Shown: positions 30,461 to 43,781, numbered from the stretch's first letter. The stretch is DNA of 64,000 nt from Nymphaea colorata (GCF_008831285.2 NC_045138.2:5547205-5611204), one strand, 5' to 3'. Numbers and translations: made by a program. Notes: generated by a model not told the origin, from the letters alone.

Positions 30461-32524
30461 CTGGAATAATTCAGGACAATGGAGGTTGGTGGTAAGTAGA
30501 TCTATTGCCTTTACTGGTGCCCAGATCCTAGGCTGATCTAATGTCGCTTTTATGTACGACCAACAAACACTAGCTTTTTTCCATTATGTGAAAAAGAAGA
30601 ATTGAGATCCTTAGTTTATATCCAAAACCATGTCTGATGTCCGATAGGAGTAGGGTGTGACATAATGTTTGTGGACCTTTCAGATACAAGACTATCAAAT
30701 GCCCCCTAAATATAAAATACAAGAACATGCCTGGATTAAAATTGGAAGAGGGTCTGATATTAAATCCATAGATCTCAAATCATGAGGATCCATCGATCTC
30801 AAATCTTGAAAATTTAAAATTAGAGAGAATCAAACGTCCTTATGGTTGTGTTTGATAGCATCGGATCTAAGATTCGAGACTACATAAAAAGGTGTGCTTT
30901 GGGATCTCAATAGCATAAATTTAATTCATACTACATGTTAACAATCATGAATTGGGGAGAGGGGAGGGGGTATCCGATCTTAAATTCAGATCCTAGGGAT
31001 ATAAGATCACAAAGGATCTCAAATCCATGGTGCAATAAAGACAACCTATATTTTTTCACTTTATTTATGGACCATATATAAGGTAGTGGATCAAAGGTTA
31101 ATTCGATCGGTTTTGATTTCAAAAGAAAATGAAAATCCATGTCTAAATGTGATTCCTGACTCGGCTAGAACGGATCCTTGAAATTGTACTCGGCGACGCT
31201 TGGGTCCAACCCAAACTTTATCTGTTGATGAGGTTCAAAAAAGTTCGTCGGTTTGTAAAGTCCTCAAATTGTTTACTTAAACGATTAACATGGAGATGGA
31301 AGAAAGACATGAAAGAATTTCACAAAATTTTTAAAACTATGTTAAAAATTCAGCAATAATAGAAACTGCAGCTAGCATGCTCATATCGACAAAATACAAA
31401 AAAGTTTTTTTAATCGCTATAATAGAAAAGGTGCAAAAGATTATTTAGTGCTTGTTAAATATGTAAAAATTCAATTTGTTGAGTCAGTAAACTATTTCTA
31501 GGCTTCAAGCTGCGGCAAGTGTAGCTGGTCAGACTGATAAATTGGTGAAAGTCTGATCGTGAGTTTGATTCCTGTAGATAAAATTGTGGTTCAAGGTTGA
31601 AGATGCACTGCCTTCATGACAGGCTCAGCAACATATAGGTTGGGCCTATGCCAGCAACAAAATTTTTATACAGCCAAAAATTTTTGGTTCCACCCCTGAG
31701 GCTAGGAAACAACCTTGGACCTTAAAGGCAATGGGAACAAAAGAAAGTTTTGGCTTTTTGTGCTAAATTGACAGTAAATTGTATTTAAGCTTAATTTCCT
31801 TTCAAATCTTTATATATAAAAAACAAAGTCATTTAGATATAACTGATCATGCATTAATGTTATTGAAGTAGTAAAAAAAACAACTAATACAAATTAACAA
31901 ATCAACTTACAAATATTGTGGCCTTTTCCGAAAAAAATAGTTTTTTATTAGTAGTGCAAAACCTAAGGGTATTTTTAACAATATGAAACTTAAGGTTAGG
32001 TGACTTTTTCTTTTAATTATTTTTAAGTATGTCTTAGAATTTTTTTAAATACAAGTTACAAAATAAAAATATCAAACTTGGTAAGGATGATGATAGCTCG
32101 ATGGAAAGAAATCTGGTGAATTAGTTGGCAAGTGATGACACAAGCTTAAATGACAAGAAAATGTTGAAAGTTATAAAAAGAATAAATTTAAATCACCACA
32201 AGAAACAAACAACAAAATCGGTTAGTAAGAAAAATCTGAAATATTAAATAAACATGGCGACCAAACCTTTCAAGAATAAACACGGTTCATCAAACTAAGT
32301 ATCTTAGTGGAGACCAAAGATCCATACTTAACATTTATGTTGAAAAATTAAAGGTTAGAGTTAAAATTGAAAGGGAAAAATCCGATCTTAAACCCATGGT
32401 TTTCAAGTCCTAAGAATCTGAAATCCAAAATAAGTATGTTATGTATTTTTTCTTTCTACTGTCAAAATCTCTCAAGTTTGTCGTTAGAAAATTCCCTACA
32501 AATGGCGGTTGACAATAGCTTAGC
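30461..32524. other. P450 A' intron, 3' part
   Basis: The duplicate of 4442-6506, with the MITE (about 4824-5027 equivalent, near 30843-31045) and the SINE-like unit (near 31508-31680). There is no gene. Confidence 0.55.
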
Positions 32525-34165
32525 ACAAAGGAAATCCAAGTAGGAATAGACATTACGATGACTATAGTAAAAAAGGATGATGGAAAAGAATTTGGAAATA
32601 TAGACTAAAAAACAAAATAGAAGAAAAAGAATGGAAACACATAATATTAAATCTAGATAACACAAACAATATACTAATGTTATGACAAATCTGGAAAGCT
32701 GAAACGAGCCAACACATTACAGAAAGCAAAATAGAATTAAAAAATATACCAACGCATATTGAAAATTCATTTGTAGGAAACATATATTTGTGGCTTGCTC
32801 AGTTACCAAACTCTTCAAAAGAATCTTTACGAGCAGAAACTGATATTAAATAAACAACAACAATGAATCCTTTAGACATATTAGAAAAATATTTAGGATC
32901 AATTAAAGCAAAATTCTCACATTCGAATATCGAAAAAATAAATGAAGATAAAATTAAAATAACTGCTAGACAAAACATACTGAATCTAACAATATGTGAT
33001 ATGTGTTATTTAGAAGAATATATAGAACTATTTAGTAAATATTATTATCAGACAAGTATAACTATATAAGAAAAACCAAGATATTTAGATCTATTCTTTT
33101 CAAAATTACCACCAGTAATATATGGACAAGTGATAAAAACATTTCAGGAAAATAAACCAAAGGAAGACACGTTAGGATCAAGAATAGAATTCATAAGGAC
33201 ATGGTTCAACACAATGTGTGAAGAATATGTAAAATCGAAAAAACATCAATACTTTAGTAAATTCGATTGTAAAAGTGGATTTTACCATCGAAAACTTGAC
33301 GAGAAAAGTAAAAAATGAACAACATTTACAGTAAGTAATGGATTTTACGAATGGAACGTACTACCATTTGGATATAAAAATGCACCAAGAAGATTTCAAA
33401 ACGTTATGGATCAACAATTTAAAGGACTAAGGAATTGTATAATCTATATAGATGATATATTACTATTTAGCTATACGCAAGAAGACCATTACTAATTGTT
33501 AAATGAATTCATAAACTATGCAACTAAAGTAGGAGTGACAATAAGCAAAAACAAAGCAGTAATTTGTAAAAAATAGATAGACTTTCTAGGTATAGAAATA
33601 GATAAAGCTGGAATAAAAATGCAGACACATATTATCCAGAAAATAGCACAAACTGAAGAATTAGATACAAAAAAGAAATTGCAGTCATTTTTAGGACTAG
33701 CAAATCAAGTCAGAGAATATATCCCTCATTTAGCTAAACACTATAAAACTTTACAAGAAAAACTAAAAAAGATAAACAACATTGTCGGACTGAAGAAGAT
33801 AAACAACATATAAATCAAAAAATTTTACAGGAATTAGAACTAGTTTTAGAAAATAAAAAAAGAATAAGTAACCAACTAAATGACATTATAAGAAACATAA
33901 ATCAGAAAAAACCTGAACTTCAAAAAATAGAACGAGAACCAGAAAAACTCTATATTTCAGACCAGATAGTCAAAAGAGAGATAAAATATTTGATGGCTAT
34001 GTACAACCAGGATTTAGTAATAGGAAGAGTAATAACAAAGTCGTTGATATGAATAGAGTAGAATATGAAACTGGCTCTAAGAAAACACTTGTCTTCGGAC
34101 AAAAATGCTGAATAATTGAAACAAACTTAGATAGGAAATTTCTAGAATTAAACCAGAAAGACATG
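32525..34165 (+). pseudogene. Viral coat-RT fusion fragment (duplicate)
   Basis: The duplicate of 6507-8146. A coat-protein stretch of 68 codons (32863-33069) is open here because the copy has one base that is missing near 6955 in the first copy. RT again has an intact YIDD box but several stops. Confidence 0.7.
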
Positions 34166-35183
34166 AGGTAGAGTGAACATTATATTAGGAAGACAGTTTT
34201 AAAGAAAGAAATATCACCAAAGATATTTCATTCTGTTCCTTTAATTGCTCTGATATATGCAAGAAAGATGGGATTGACTGAAGAAATGGGGCCTTTTCTT
34301 GGAGAAGAATTCCTTCATTTCTGGCAATAGTATTTCTTCTTGCTGTTGGGATTATGAGTTTACCATTTCTTTAGTCAATCTCATCTTTATTGCATAAATG
34401 GTTGGTATGGCAGCATATATTCTTAAAAAAATAAGTGGTGCCTTTGTTATTTTTAGATAACGTTTAGCTACTTTGCATAATTCTAGAATTTCTTCCAGTT
34501 CCTTGGCATTACTGGTGTATACAATATGCAGTAATTCATAACTGTGTACCATTTTTTACTAGATTTGGATTTGTATTTGGATAGACTATCATTTTATTTA
34601 TTCCTGGATATGGGATGGTGGTATAGCCTTTCCCTAATACTGTATTCTTTTCTCTGTGATTTTTGTTTAGGAAATCATAAACTTTCTTTAGGTTTCTTAG
34701 GTAATTATTTACTATTATGGTTTTCTATTTTCTCTTTTTGGATAGTTTCTAAATACGTTTGTGTCTGAGGTGGAGTGAACAGATTGGTTTTGACTGACAT
34801 GTTTGTTTTCTGAAATCTCTAGTTTAGGTTGACATTTTTAAATCTCGGTTTGAAAGATATACTGGGTTCTTCTTGGTTTCTAACTTCTATGGTCTTTGGT
34901 TCTGAAATTTTTAATGGGACTTCTGGGATTTCTGGGATTTTTATCAAAGGTTCTATTTTGGCTTTTCATTTTTAGTAGTTCTTTCACTTGGTTTTGTAGT
35001 ATTGCTAGTTGGGTTTGCTGTTCTTCTAGCTCCATTCTTACTAGCTGCACAAATAAGCTGTAGCCGCAACTCAAATTATGTGTGTATTGTGATGGTTAGT
35101 CTTTTAATCACTTTTGAAAAGTGACCATCCTTCAACGGATTTGATTCGTCTTTACCAGGAGCCATTTGCTCTGGACTAGCCAT
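34166..35183 (-). pseudogene. Viral 3'-terminal frames, left copy (duplicate)
   Basis: The duplicate of 8147-9190. A 26-base deletion near 35058, at an AAGC/GCT microhomology, removes the codons between the MASPEQ start and the coiled coil. Confidence 0.5.
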
Positions 35184-36733
35184 ATTCTCTTCCACTTTCA
35201 GTGGTTATTGGTGAATATGAGTACCAATGTGTGTGGTTTGTGCTAATTAGTCTATATATCTGGTAGCATTTTCTCCTTCTGCTGTTATTTTACATTCCTT
35301 GATAAATAGTCTGCATAACAATTTTCGTTAGTCTTGATTACTTCGATATCAAAATCAAATAACTTTATGTTGTTGACTAGCCTCCTGATTTCTTTCTTTA
35401 GAAATGAATTTTCTAGTTTAGCATTTAGCCAATATTTTACCTGTGTATTATCTGTTCTAACTTTAAATTTTGTATAGACTACATATATTTCGAAATGTAA
35501 TAATGCATAATATAATCCTAGCAGTTCTTTTCTATTAATCTCCCATTTTATTTCATTTTCTTTAAAACTTCCTGAATGATATCGACAAAGTTACTCATTT
35601 TTCTCATTAACATATTTATATTTCAATACTGATCCGTAGTTAAATTCTAAAGCATCTTTTTCGATGATTCATATAAATGGTTTTTGTTCGTTAGGGAATT
35701 CTAATTTAGGTAGATTTTTACAAACTGTTTTTATTTGATTTATATGTTGTTTATCTTCTTCAGTCCAATAATATTTTCTATCCTTTTTTAATTTTTCTTG
35801 TAAAGTTTTACAATGTTTAGCTAAATGAGGGATATATTCTCTGACTTGATTTACTAGTCCTAAAAATGACTGTAATTTTTTTTTTGTATCTAATTCTTCA
35901 GTTGGTGCTATTTTCTGGATAATATGTCTGTATTTTTATTCCAGCTTTATTTATTTCTATACCTAAAAAGTCTATCTGTTTTTTACAAATTACTGCTTTT
36001 TTATTGCTTATTGCCACTCCAACTTTAGTTGCATAGTTTATGAATTCATTTAACAATTCGTAATGGTCTCCTTGCGTATGGCTAAATAGTAATATATCAT
36101 ATATATAGATTATACAATTCCTTAGTCTTTTAAATTGTTGTTCCATAAAGTTTTGAAATCTTCTTGATGCATTTTTATATCCAAATGGTAGTACGTTTCA
36201 TTCGTAAAATCCATTAGGTACGGTAAATGTTATTAATTTTTTACTTTCCTCTTCGAGTTTTAGATGGTAAAATCCACTTTTACAATTGAATTTATTAAAT
36301 TATTGATATCTTGATATTTGTTTTAATTTTAATATTTTGTTTGGTATAGGATAATTATATGTTTTTACCTTATCGTTTAGGTTTCTATAGTCTACGACCA
36401 TTCTAGTCTTTCCTCGTTTTTGTTCACTATGTTTATTTACAATAAATGCTGGACTACTATGTTTTGAGTTTGATTTTTGGATGTAATTTCCTTTCAGTAG
36501 TTAATTTATATGTATATCGAATTCCGTCATCAGGTATATATTTTAGTGGTGGTTGAGTTATTATACTGTCTTCTTTTATTAATTCTATCTTAACAATAGT
36601 TTTACGTTTTTCCCAATGTCGTAATGGGTTTTCAGAATATAATTCTGCAAGTCTTTGTTCTATATTTTCTAACTCGTTTATTTCATACATATTTATGGTG
36701 ATGGTATTTATTTTTTCTCGTGTCATCCTCTGT
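35184..36733 (-). pseudogene. Viral RT-RNase H (duplicate)
   Basis: The duplicate of 9191-10740, with the same YIYD catalytic change, so that mutation predates the duplication. Open stretches are 36457-36726 and 35898-36146. Confidence 0.75.
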
Positions 36734-37187
36734 GTTAGTTTACTATCTCCTTTAATCCATGTTGTTTGTTTTCGTTCATTATTATTTACTATTAGAGCAT
36801 TTATTTTTTCTCCACAAGGTGTTGTTAATATTAAATATTTGTTTGTTATGTTTATTGGTAGATAACCATTTAGGAATGGTCTTCCTAATATAATATCTTT
36901 GTTATGTAATTCAAATGCATATATTCTGTTGATCTTGATTATCTTCTTTCAAATTTGTACATTAACATTTTCTGCTTTATAGTTTATTGTAGCCTTGGCT
37001 CCATTAAATCCTCTAACCTTTAGTGGATTATCTAATTTTTCCCATATATTGTCTGGTAAACAGTTTTTTTTGCATAAATTTATCTGTGCTCCTGTGTTTA
37101 TGTAGGCAGTGTAATATCGGTTATTATATCATCTTGGTATGACTTTGATTAGTGTATATATAAAATTTATTTTTATTAATGTTCATT
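36734..37187 (-). pseudogene. Viral retropepsin-like domain 2 (duplicate)
   Basis: The duplicate of 10741-11195, with the same Asn in the DTGA position. Confidence 0.6.
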
Positions 37188-38021
37188 CCTCCTCACTTGT
37201 CTCTTCATCACTATAAGTTTTTCTTCCAAAAGCTTGGTGGGACGTATGTGCTATTCTTTTATCCTTTTTATTCTAATAGGTCATAATTTTCCATTCGGCT
37301 ACTGCTCTGGTTCTTAGGTATGTAAAAAATTCTCTTCTATAGTCTTTAAATTTTCTTCTTGTCACCCCATTTCCTAGTTTCCCTATAAATTTAAGAACAT
37401 ATATATATATATATTCTAAATAATTTTCCTGTTCTTTTGCGCACAAAGTTTTTAGTTTGGTTATTATATACCTTTACACTTGTAGTTAGAAACATTCTGA
37501 TTTGTCGTATGATATATCTGACATTGTTTCATCCGAATCTAGGTTTCTTATTTCTCTCAACCATCTTTCATGTACTTTATGTATCAGTTTATCAATGAAT
37601 TGTCTTACTATAAACATCTTTCTTAGCCAAATATTCCATTTACTTCATATAACAACTATTTGTCTTATGTCTTTCTAGTTTATTGGAGTTATATACGTTA
37701 GACATTTTCTTAGTTTTATCATCCTTCCATTCTGTTTATTATATTTCTCCACATTATATCGTCATCATAATCGTTGTACCAATTTCTGTAGTCTGTTAAA
37801 TCACTGTCATAACTATCATATTCATATTTTGTATATGCTGATTCTAATGCTAATCTTTTTTCTTCTATCTCGTTTCTAATATTGTTGATAAACTTATATA
37901 GCATTAGATATACTTTGAATATTAGTTTTTTCTTTTCTTAGTCTTTTTTCTTCTACTGCTTTGTCTAAAGCATTTTTCATATCTTGTTCAAAATTTCTTT
38001 TACTTATTTGGCTAATCATCT
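37188..38021 (-). pseudogene. Viral acidic linker (duplicate)
   Basis: The duplicate of 11196-12029. The acidic open stretch is 37719-37904 and encodes the same 61 residues. Confidence 0.4.
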
Positions 38022-38107
38022 AAGTTTCTAGGGATTATTATAGGTTTACCCAAGTGTTCAATTTCTAATACGTTTTTCTCTATTTTGAAATTTTTGTATT
38101 TGTTTAG

Positions 38108-38386
38108 TCATTTGTTCCCTAGTATGATTCCTGTTAGTTTATCGTTTCTAAGTGATTGTATCTCAAATTCTATTTCAAACATGTAGTCTGCTATCCTAAT
38201 TTCTTTGCTGACTTTTCCCATATTTTTAATAATGTTCCCTTGGATATACTTGTACCTATGTTCACTTAGCAAAACAATATCATTGTTTATCATATCTGGT
38301 GTAATATAATTATCTTCTGATCCTGTGTCTATTAAGATTTTCTTTATCATACTATCTATGTTTCCTTTTATATGAAATTGTTTCAT
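38108..38386 (-). CDS. Viral retropepsin-like domain 1, open over 92 codons
   Basis: In this copy the domain is uninterrupted: IDTGSEDNYITPD near residue 18-30 and IILGNK at the end, with 45-60 residues between, as in a retropepsin monomer. The first copy (12030-12410) has indels. It has no start context of its own and is a segment of a broken polyprotein. Confidence 0.6.
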   Translation of the reverse strand: MKQFHIKGNIDSMIKKILIDTGSEDNYITPDMINNDIVLLSEHRYKYIQGNIIKNMGKVSKEIRIADYMFEIEFEIQSLRNDKLTGIILGNK

Positions 38387-38409
38387 GGGGTTTTTTTTAC
38401 TTTTAACTG

Positions 38410-38915
38410 TTTTAGTTCTTCATAGATTCCTTGTCTACTTATCAATGGTACTCTAGTTGTTTCTTTTGATAATCCTGTATGTTCTATATCTATTACACGT
38501 TCCCTTTGATTGATTATGTAATATTCTTTTTAACCATTGTTTTTATTACTGGTATTTTTCTTACAAATGGAAAATCAAATATTTTTTCGATACTTATATC
38601 TAATTCTTGTTTTTCTATTTGTCTAAATATTTTTTCTTCGAATATGACTCTTTGAATTGTATAATCTTTGGTTAATTCTTCCTGATATCTAATATCTTGA
38701 GGTCTTTCTATTTTATCACTCATATTCACTACTACTTTCTGTTTCATATATTGTTTCATTCTCCGATATATCTGTTTCACTAAGGTTTTCAATATTTATA
38801 TAATCATTTTCTATTACATTTATTAACTTTTTTTTATTTGTTGTTTAAGGTCTTTGGCTATATGTCCAATTTTTCCGCAATTTTAGCATTTACAACTCTT
38901 GGGGTTTTTTAGATA
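38410..38915 (-). pseudogene. Viral linker and zinc knuckle (duplicate)
   Basis: The duplicate of 12411-12914. The knuckle at 38856-38900 keeps CGKIGHIAKD without the missing base, but still has the internal stop and lacks the final Cys. A 92-codon stretch (38514-38792) is open upstream of protease domain 1. Confidence 0.5.
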
Positions 38916-38919
38916 CTTA

Positions 38920-39834
38920 TTTTTATTTGTTACGTACTATCTTCTCTTTGGGTATTTGTTCTTATATTTTTTGTAATAGTGTTTAAGTTTCTTATACTTT
39001 TTATGTCTCTTAGTTTTGTAATATGATTTACATCCTAACTGTGGTATTATATGTTCGTCACAACATTTATATGGTGATTGTATTATAAGATTTAGTTTTT
39101 TCGATTTTACATATTCTTTACACATTGTTTTGAACCATGTCCTTATGAATTATATTCTTGATCCTAACGTGTCTTCATTTGGTTTATTTTCCTGAATTGT
39201 TTTTATCACTTGTCCATATATTACTGGTGATCATTTTGAAAAGAATAGATCTAAATATCTTGGTTTTTCTTCTATAGTTATACTTGCCAGATAATAATAT
39301 TTACTAAATAGTTGTATATATTCTTCTAAATAACACATATCACATATTGTTAGATGCAGTATGTTTTGTCTAGCAGTTACTTTAATTTGGTCTTCATATA
39401 TTTTTTCGATATTCAAATGTGAGAATTCTGCTTTAATTGATTCTAGATATTTTTCTAATATCTCTAAAGGATTCGTTGTTGTTGTTCCTTTACTATCAGT
39501 TTCTGCTCATAAAGATTCTTTTGAAGAGTTTGGTAGCTGATCAAACCATAAATATATGTTTCCTATAAATGAATTTTCAATATATATGTTGGTACATTTT
39601 TTAATTCTATTTTGATTTCTGTAATGTGCTTGATAATTTCAGCTTTCCAGATTTGTAATAACATTATGTGTTATCTAGATTTAATATTCCTTGTTTTCAT
39701 TCTTTTTCTTCTATTTTGTTTTTTAGTCTAGATTTCCAAATTCTTTCCCATCGTTCATTTTTACTATAGTCATCTTAATGTCTATTCCTATTTGGATTTC
39801 CTTTGTGAGTTCTTGAACCTGCTGGATATTCCTC
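38920..39834 (-). pseudogene. Viral coat protein region (duplicate)
   Basis: The duplicate of 12915-13830, with the same stops. Open stretches are 39231-39416 and 38937-39125. Confidence 0.6.
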
Positions 39835-39849
39835 TTTGATTTTAATTCC

Positions 39850-40380
39850 TTATTTGGGTGTTGTATTCACATTTATTTCCATGTTTTGTCCTTGATCCAT
39901 TAATTCAGTATATGTTATACTTGGTTCATAATTTTCTGTTTCGATTTCACTACCTATTTCTATTTTTTGAAGACTATTTGTTTCTAACATGTTAATTTCC
40001 TCTTCATTTACCTTATCTAATTTTTCATTTCTTTTTTCAAATTGCTGGTCGAGTTTTTCCACAAGCTTTTCTAGTAAATTTATTATTTTGTCCATTTTAT
40101 CTTCCAGATACGCTGGGCAACCTTGCACCGACTGTGGTGTATCGGCAGGGTAACCTTCATATTGCCGTATCTTTTCTTTTTTAGGCTTATTTTCTTCGTT
40201 TAGTCTTTTTATTCTTTCTAGCACTGTTTCTGTATTCATTTTTTCTTCGTCTAATATTAGATACATGTCATTCTGGTTTAATTCTAGAAATTTCCTATCT
40301 AAGTTTGTTTCAATCATTTGGCATTTTTGTCCGAAGACAAATGTTTTCTTAGAGCCAGTTTCGTATTCTACTCTGTTCAT
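39850..40380 (-). CDS. Viral polyprotein N-terminal frame, 176 codons (duplicate)
   Basis: Encodes the same 176 residues as 13846-14376, including the coiled coil. Function unassigned. Confidence 0.55.
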   Translation of the reverse strand: MNRVEYETGSKKTFVFGQKCQMIETNLDRKFLELNQNDMYLILDEEKMNTETVLERIKRLNEENKPKKEKIRQYEGYPADTPQSVQGCPAYLEDKMDKIINLLEKLVEKLDQQFEKRNEKLDKVNEEEINMLETNSLQKIEIGSEIETENYEPSITYTELMDQGQNMEINVNTTPK

Positions 40381-40418
40381 ATGAACGACTCCGTTATTAC
40401 TCTTCCTATTACTAAATC

Positions 40419-40631
40419 CTAGTTGTACAAGGTCGTCAAATATTTTATCTCTCTTTTGACTATCTGGTCTGAAATATAGAGTTTTTCTGGTTCTCGTTCT
40501 ATTTTCTGAACTTCAGGTTTTTTCTGATTTATGTTTCTTATAAAGTCATTTAGTTGGTTACTTATTCTTTTCTGATTTTCTAAAACTAGTTCTAATTCCT
40601 GTAAAATTTTTCCAAATTCTGATTTATCCAT
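40419..40631 (-). CDS. Viral small coiled-coil frame (duplicate)
   Basis: Seventy codons, differing from 14415-14627 by one residue (Gln for His in NINQKK). It is virion-associated-protein-like by position only. Confidence 0.45.
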   Translation of the reverse strand: MDKSEFGKILQELELVLENQKRISNQLNDFIRNINQKKPEVQKIEREPEKLYISDQIVKREIKYLTTLYN

Positions 40632-40643
40632 GATTTGTGGAGT

Positions 40644-41108
40644 GTTTTCCTATTCGAGAAGTGCAAATATTCTCATTTTCTAGTATGTGCTTTGTGTCTT
40701 ATAATCTATCCGTTGCAGGAAGTGAAATAACCTCAGTTTTCTTTATGACCATCTGACTTTCCCCGATCGGCTTCTGCCTTTGTGGGTACTCGTCTGGGGT
40801 CTTTCCCTCTTGGGTTACACATTCAGACTCCTCTTTTGCCGTATATTCATATAGATGGACTTTGGTGTTCCAAATGATGCAATTGACAGAAAATAAAACT
40901 ACTCTACACATGCTTGAAAATCAAAATACTAACACATACTCGTAAGGAAAACTAACACTTTATTCAATAAAAAAAGCATACTTACAATACTTACAGATAG
41001 TTCATCAACCTCTGACGAAGTTGAAGATACATGGCTACTATTTGTCTCTGGAACACTGTCCATGAGACCTTCAATAGTCTACTACCTAGTTTCAAACTTA
41101 CACAAGCT
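40644..41108 (-). other. Viral transcript leader (duplicate)
   Basis: The duplicate of 14640-15105, with the same AATAAA and the 70-codon leader frame at 40699-40911. Confidence 0.5.
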
Positions 41109-41449
41109 AGATAATTATTTACTGTTATGGATTGGCTTTCTATTTTCTCTTGTTGGATAGTTTCTAAATAGGTTTGTGTATGAAGTGGAGTGAACAGATT
41201 GGTTTTGACTGACATGTTTATTTTCTGAAATCTCTGGTTTAGGTTGACATTCTTAAATCTCGGTTTGAAAGATAAACTAGGTTCTTCTTGGTTTGTAACT
41301 TCCAGGGTCTTTGGTTCAAAAATTTTTACTGGGGCTTCTAGGTTTTCTGGGATTTTTATCAAAGGTTCTATTTGGGCTTTCCATTTTAGTAGTTCTTTCA
41401 CTTGGTTTTGTAGTATTGCTAGTTGGGTTTGCTGTTCTTCTAACTCCAT
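40991..41449 (-). pseudogene. Viral coiled-coil frame fused to leader (duplicate)
   Basis: The duplicate of 14988-15446, with the same join between frame and transcript start and two residue differences. Confidence 0.5.
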
Positions 41450-41454
41450 CCTTA

Positions 41455-41622
41455 CTAGCCGCACAAATAAACAATTGGTGTTATTGAGAGATTGGCTTTT
41501 AGCAGCAACTCAAATTGTGTGTGTATTCTGATGGTTAGTCTTTTAATCACTTTTGGAAAGTGACCATCCTTCAACGGATTTGATTCGTCTTTACCAGGAG
41601 CCGTTTGCTCTGGACTAGCCAT
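41455..41622 (-). CDS. Viral small frame after RNase H (duplicate)
   Basis: The duplicate of 15452-15619 (55 codons, MASPEQTAPG start). Function unknown. Confidence 0.4.
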   Translation of the reverse strand: MASPEQTAPGKDESNPLKDGHFPKVIKRLTIRIHTQFELLLKANLSITPIVYLCG

Positions 41623-41858
41623 ATTCTTTTCCACTTTCAGTGGTTATTGGTGAATATGAGTACCAATGTGTGTGGTTTGTGCTAATTAGTTCATATATCT
41701 GGTAGCATTTTCTCCTTCTACTGTTATTTTACATTCCTTGATAAATAGTCTGTATAGCAATTTTCGTTAGTCTTGATTATTTCGATATCAAAATCAAATA
41801 ATTTTATGTTGTTGACTAGCCTCCTAATTTCTTTCTTTACAATTGAGTTTTCTAGTTC

Positions 41859-42506
41859 AATTGTAAAGAAATATCAGCAAAGAAATATCAGCAATGTCTC
41901 AGACAAGAGCAATCAAAGGACCAATAATGGGAACTAAGAACTTGAAGGAATATTGCCAGTACATGCAAAAATATCAGGAGCATAAGTGTTCAGAATGTGC
42001 AAAAAGTAAAGAACTATGCGAGGTAACCCTCGAAGGAATAAAGACCCAGTCAATACTTCAATCACTACCATGTACATGAAAAAGTTGTGATTGATTGGGA
42101 ACATATTCTAAAGAGGAAAAGACAATTGCATCGAATAAAACAAAAGAAAAAACACAACGAATAAAGTAAAGAAAAAGATATTCGAACGGCAGACAGAGAA
42201 TAAAGTAAAGAAAAAGAAATTTGAATGGCAAACAAAGAATAAAGTAAAAGAGATTTGAAGCAAAGAGATGGAGCACAAAGGCAGACAAATACAAACAGAA
42301 AAGCATAAAGCAGCAAAGGCTTAATCAGAACCAGAGATTAAGATTCTAGCGGGTCACCTTTCAACCGTTGATCTCCGCAAAGTTTCAAAACCAACCACTA
42401 TAAATATGAGAAGTCAGGCACTCGTGGAGCTTGTGTAAGTTTGAAACTAGGTAGTAGACTATTGAAGGTCTCATGGAGAGTGTTCCAGAGACAAATAGTA
42501 GCCATG
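41859..42506 (+). promoter_or_regulatory. Viral promoter piece, inverted (duplicate)
   Basis: The duplicate of 15856-16503: Cys-rich frame at 41894-42079, purine-rich ~39-bp repeats, TATAAATA at 42399-42406, transcript-start segment from about 42428. Confidence 0.6.
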
Positions 42507-42619
42507 ATAAATATTTGCTGTAATATGATTATCTTCTGATCTTGTGTCTATTAAGATTTTCTTTATCATATTGTTTATATGAAATTGTTTTTGGTAACTT
42601 GTTTTACCTGCAGAACTAA
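42507..42619 (-). pseudogene. Viral protease scrap and filler (duplicate)
   Basis: The duplicate of 16504-16614, with the same filler bases, which confirms common descent of the two insertions. Confidence 0.6.
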
Positions 42620-42681
42620 ATTATAGTGTTTTTTGTATTTAAGGACAAATAGGAGCAACAGAAGGAGAGGTGGTAACGTAC

Positions 42682-43599
42682 CATACCGGTGGCTTTAATA
42701 ATGGCATCAGTTTGATGATTTTCGAACAAGTGACCGTCATCTAATTCTTTAATGACCACGTCAATCAAGTCTCTCTTCTCGTCGGCACTACTGGATTCCT
42801 TTCGGCGGTGCTCTGCAAGCCAAGCCGAGGCAACTTCATCCATCTTCAGGTGAACCCTTTTCATGGCATTGAGGTGACCACCCACATCTAGCCACGGGAT
42901 CGCGTCAGAGACGGTGAACATACCAACTAGATTGGCAAACTCATCCAGAGCTTCACTAAACTCTTTTCCTTCACCGTCCAAATCAAAGTACCATTTTCCG
43001 GCGATCATCCTGAGGATGATGTTCAAGGCCATGCAGGTCAAATGCTGCTTCATCTCTACCGGCTCATGGTTTCTGCAACTGCCGTACAGGCGCCGCATCA
43101 AGAAGCCCACCTCGTCTACCCGGATGTGCTTGAGCAGCTCAAATTGCTGGCTTGACAGCTGCTCGGTGGCGACGATCTTGTGGAGTTCACAAAAGTAAGG
43201 TCCGTATGGGCTGAATGAGAACATGGCACGATCGTAGGCATGGTGTTTCCAACCTTCTAGCTGTGGCCGACCGGCAAATGCTCGGTCATTGACAGTGAAG
43301 CACTCCTTGGCGAGGTCCATGCTGCTCACCACAATGGCATGCATTTGTCCCAGTTGGAGACTGAAGAGAGGCCCGTGCTTCTCTGAAAGAGCAGCGATAG
43401 TTCTATAGAGAGGTGTGGTTCCAGTCAGCAGGTCGAGGTGTCCGACTATTGGCCAAGAACCATTGGGTTCCGATAGTCGGCATCTTCCTTCCCTTTTCCT
43501 CTTTTGCCAAATTTTACAGATGAAGAAAAGGGCAAGCAGAGATGCTAAACCCTCTGCTACCCGCTTGATGGAATCCATAGATGTGGTGATGGACTCCAT
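42682..43599 (-). CDS. Cytochrome P450 copy A', exon 1
   Basis: The duplicate of 16677-17594, with 306 open codons. The only residue change in the exon is His for Leu at 120 (WKHHAYD). It carries the same FCELH in place of WxxxR. The splice donor is intact. Its partner exon at 29827-30460 has a frameshift, so the joined frame would end early if that insertion is real. Confidence 0.8.
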
Positions 43600-43719
43600 A
43601 GATGTGGGGAAGGTATTTTCTTTCCTCCTGCTTGCTAGCTACTTTTGTATGTATATATATTCATAGAATATGCGATTGAGTTTTCTCCCTTGAACAATTT
43701 AGTAGTTAAAGGTGTAGTT

Positions 43720-43750
43720 CTCTCTCTCTCTCTATCTCTCTCTCTCTCTC

Positions 43751-43781
<31 letters not shown>

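Larger units (their letters stand above)
32525..42619. mobile_element. Endogenous pararetrovirus block in P450 A' intron (duplicate)
   Basis: The block is at the same insertion point with the same four pieces and the same filler as 6507-16614, so both come from one integration. Pieces: plus 32525-34165, minus 34166-41858, plus 41859-42506, minus and filler 42507-42619. Differences are a few substitutions, single-base indels and a 26-base deletion near 35058. Confidence 0.85.
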
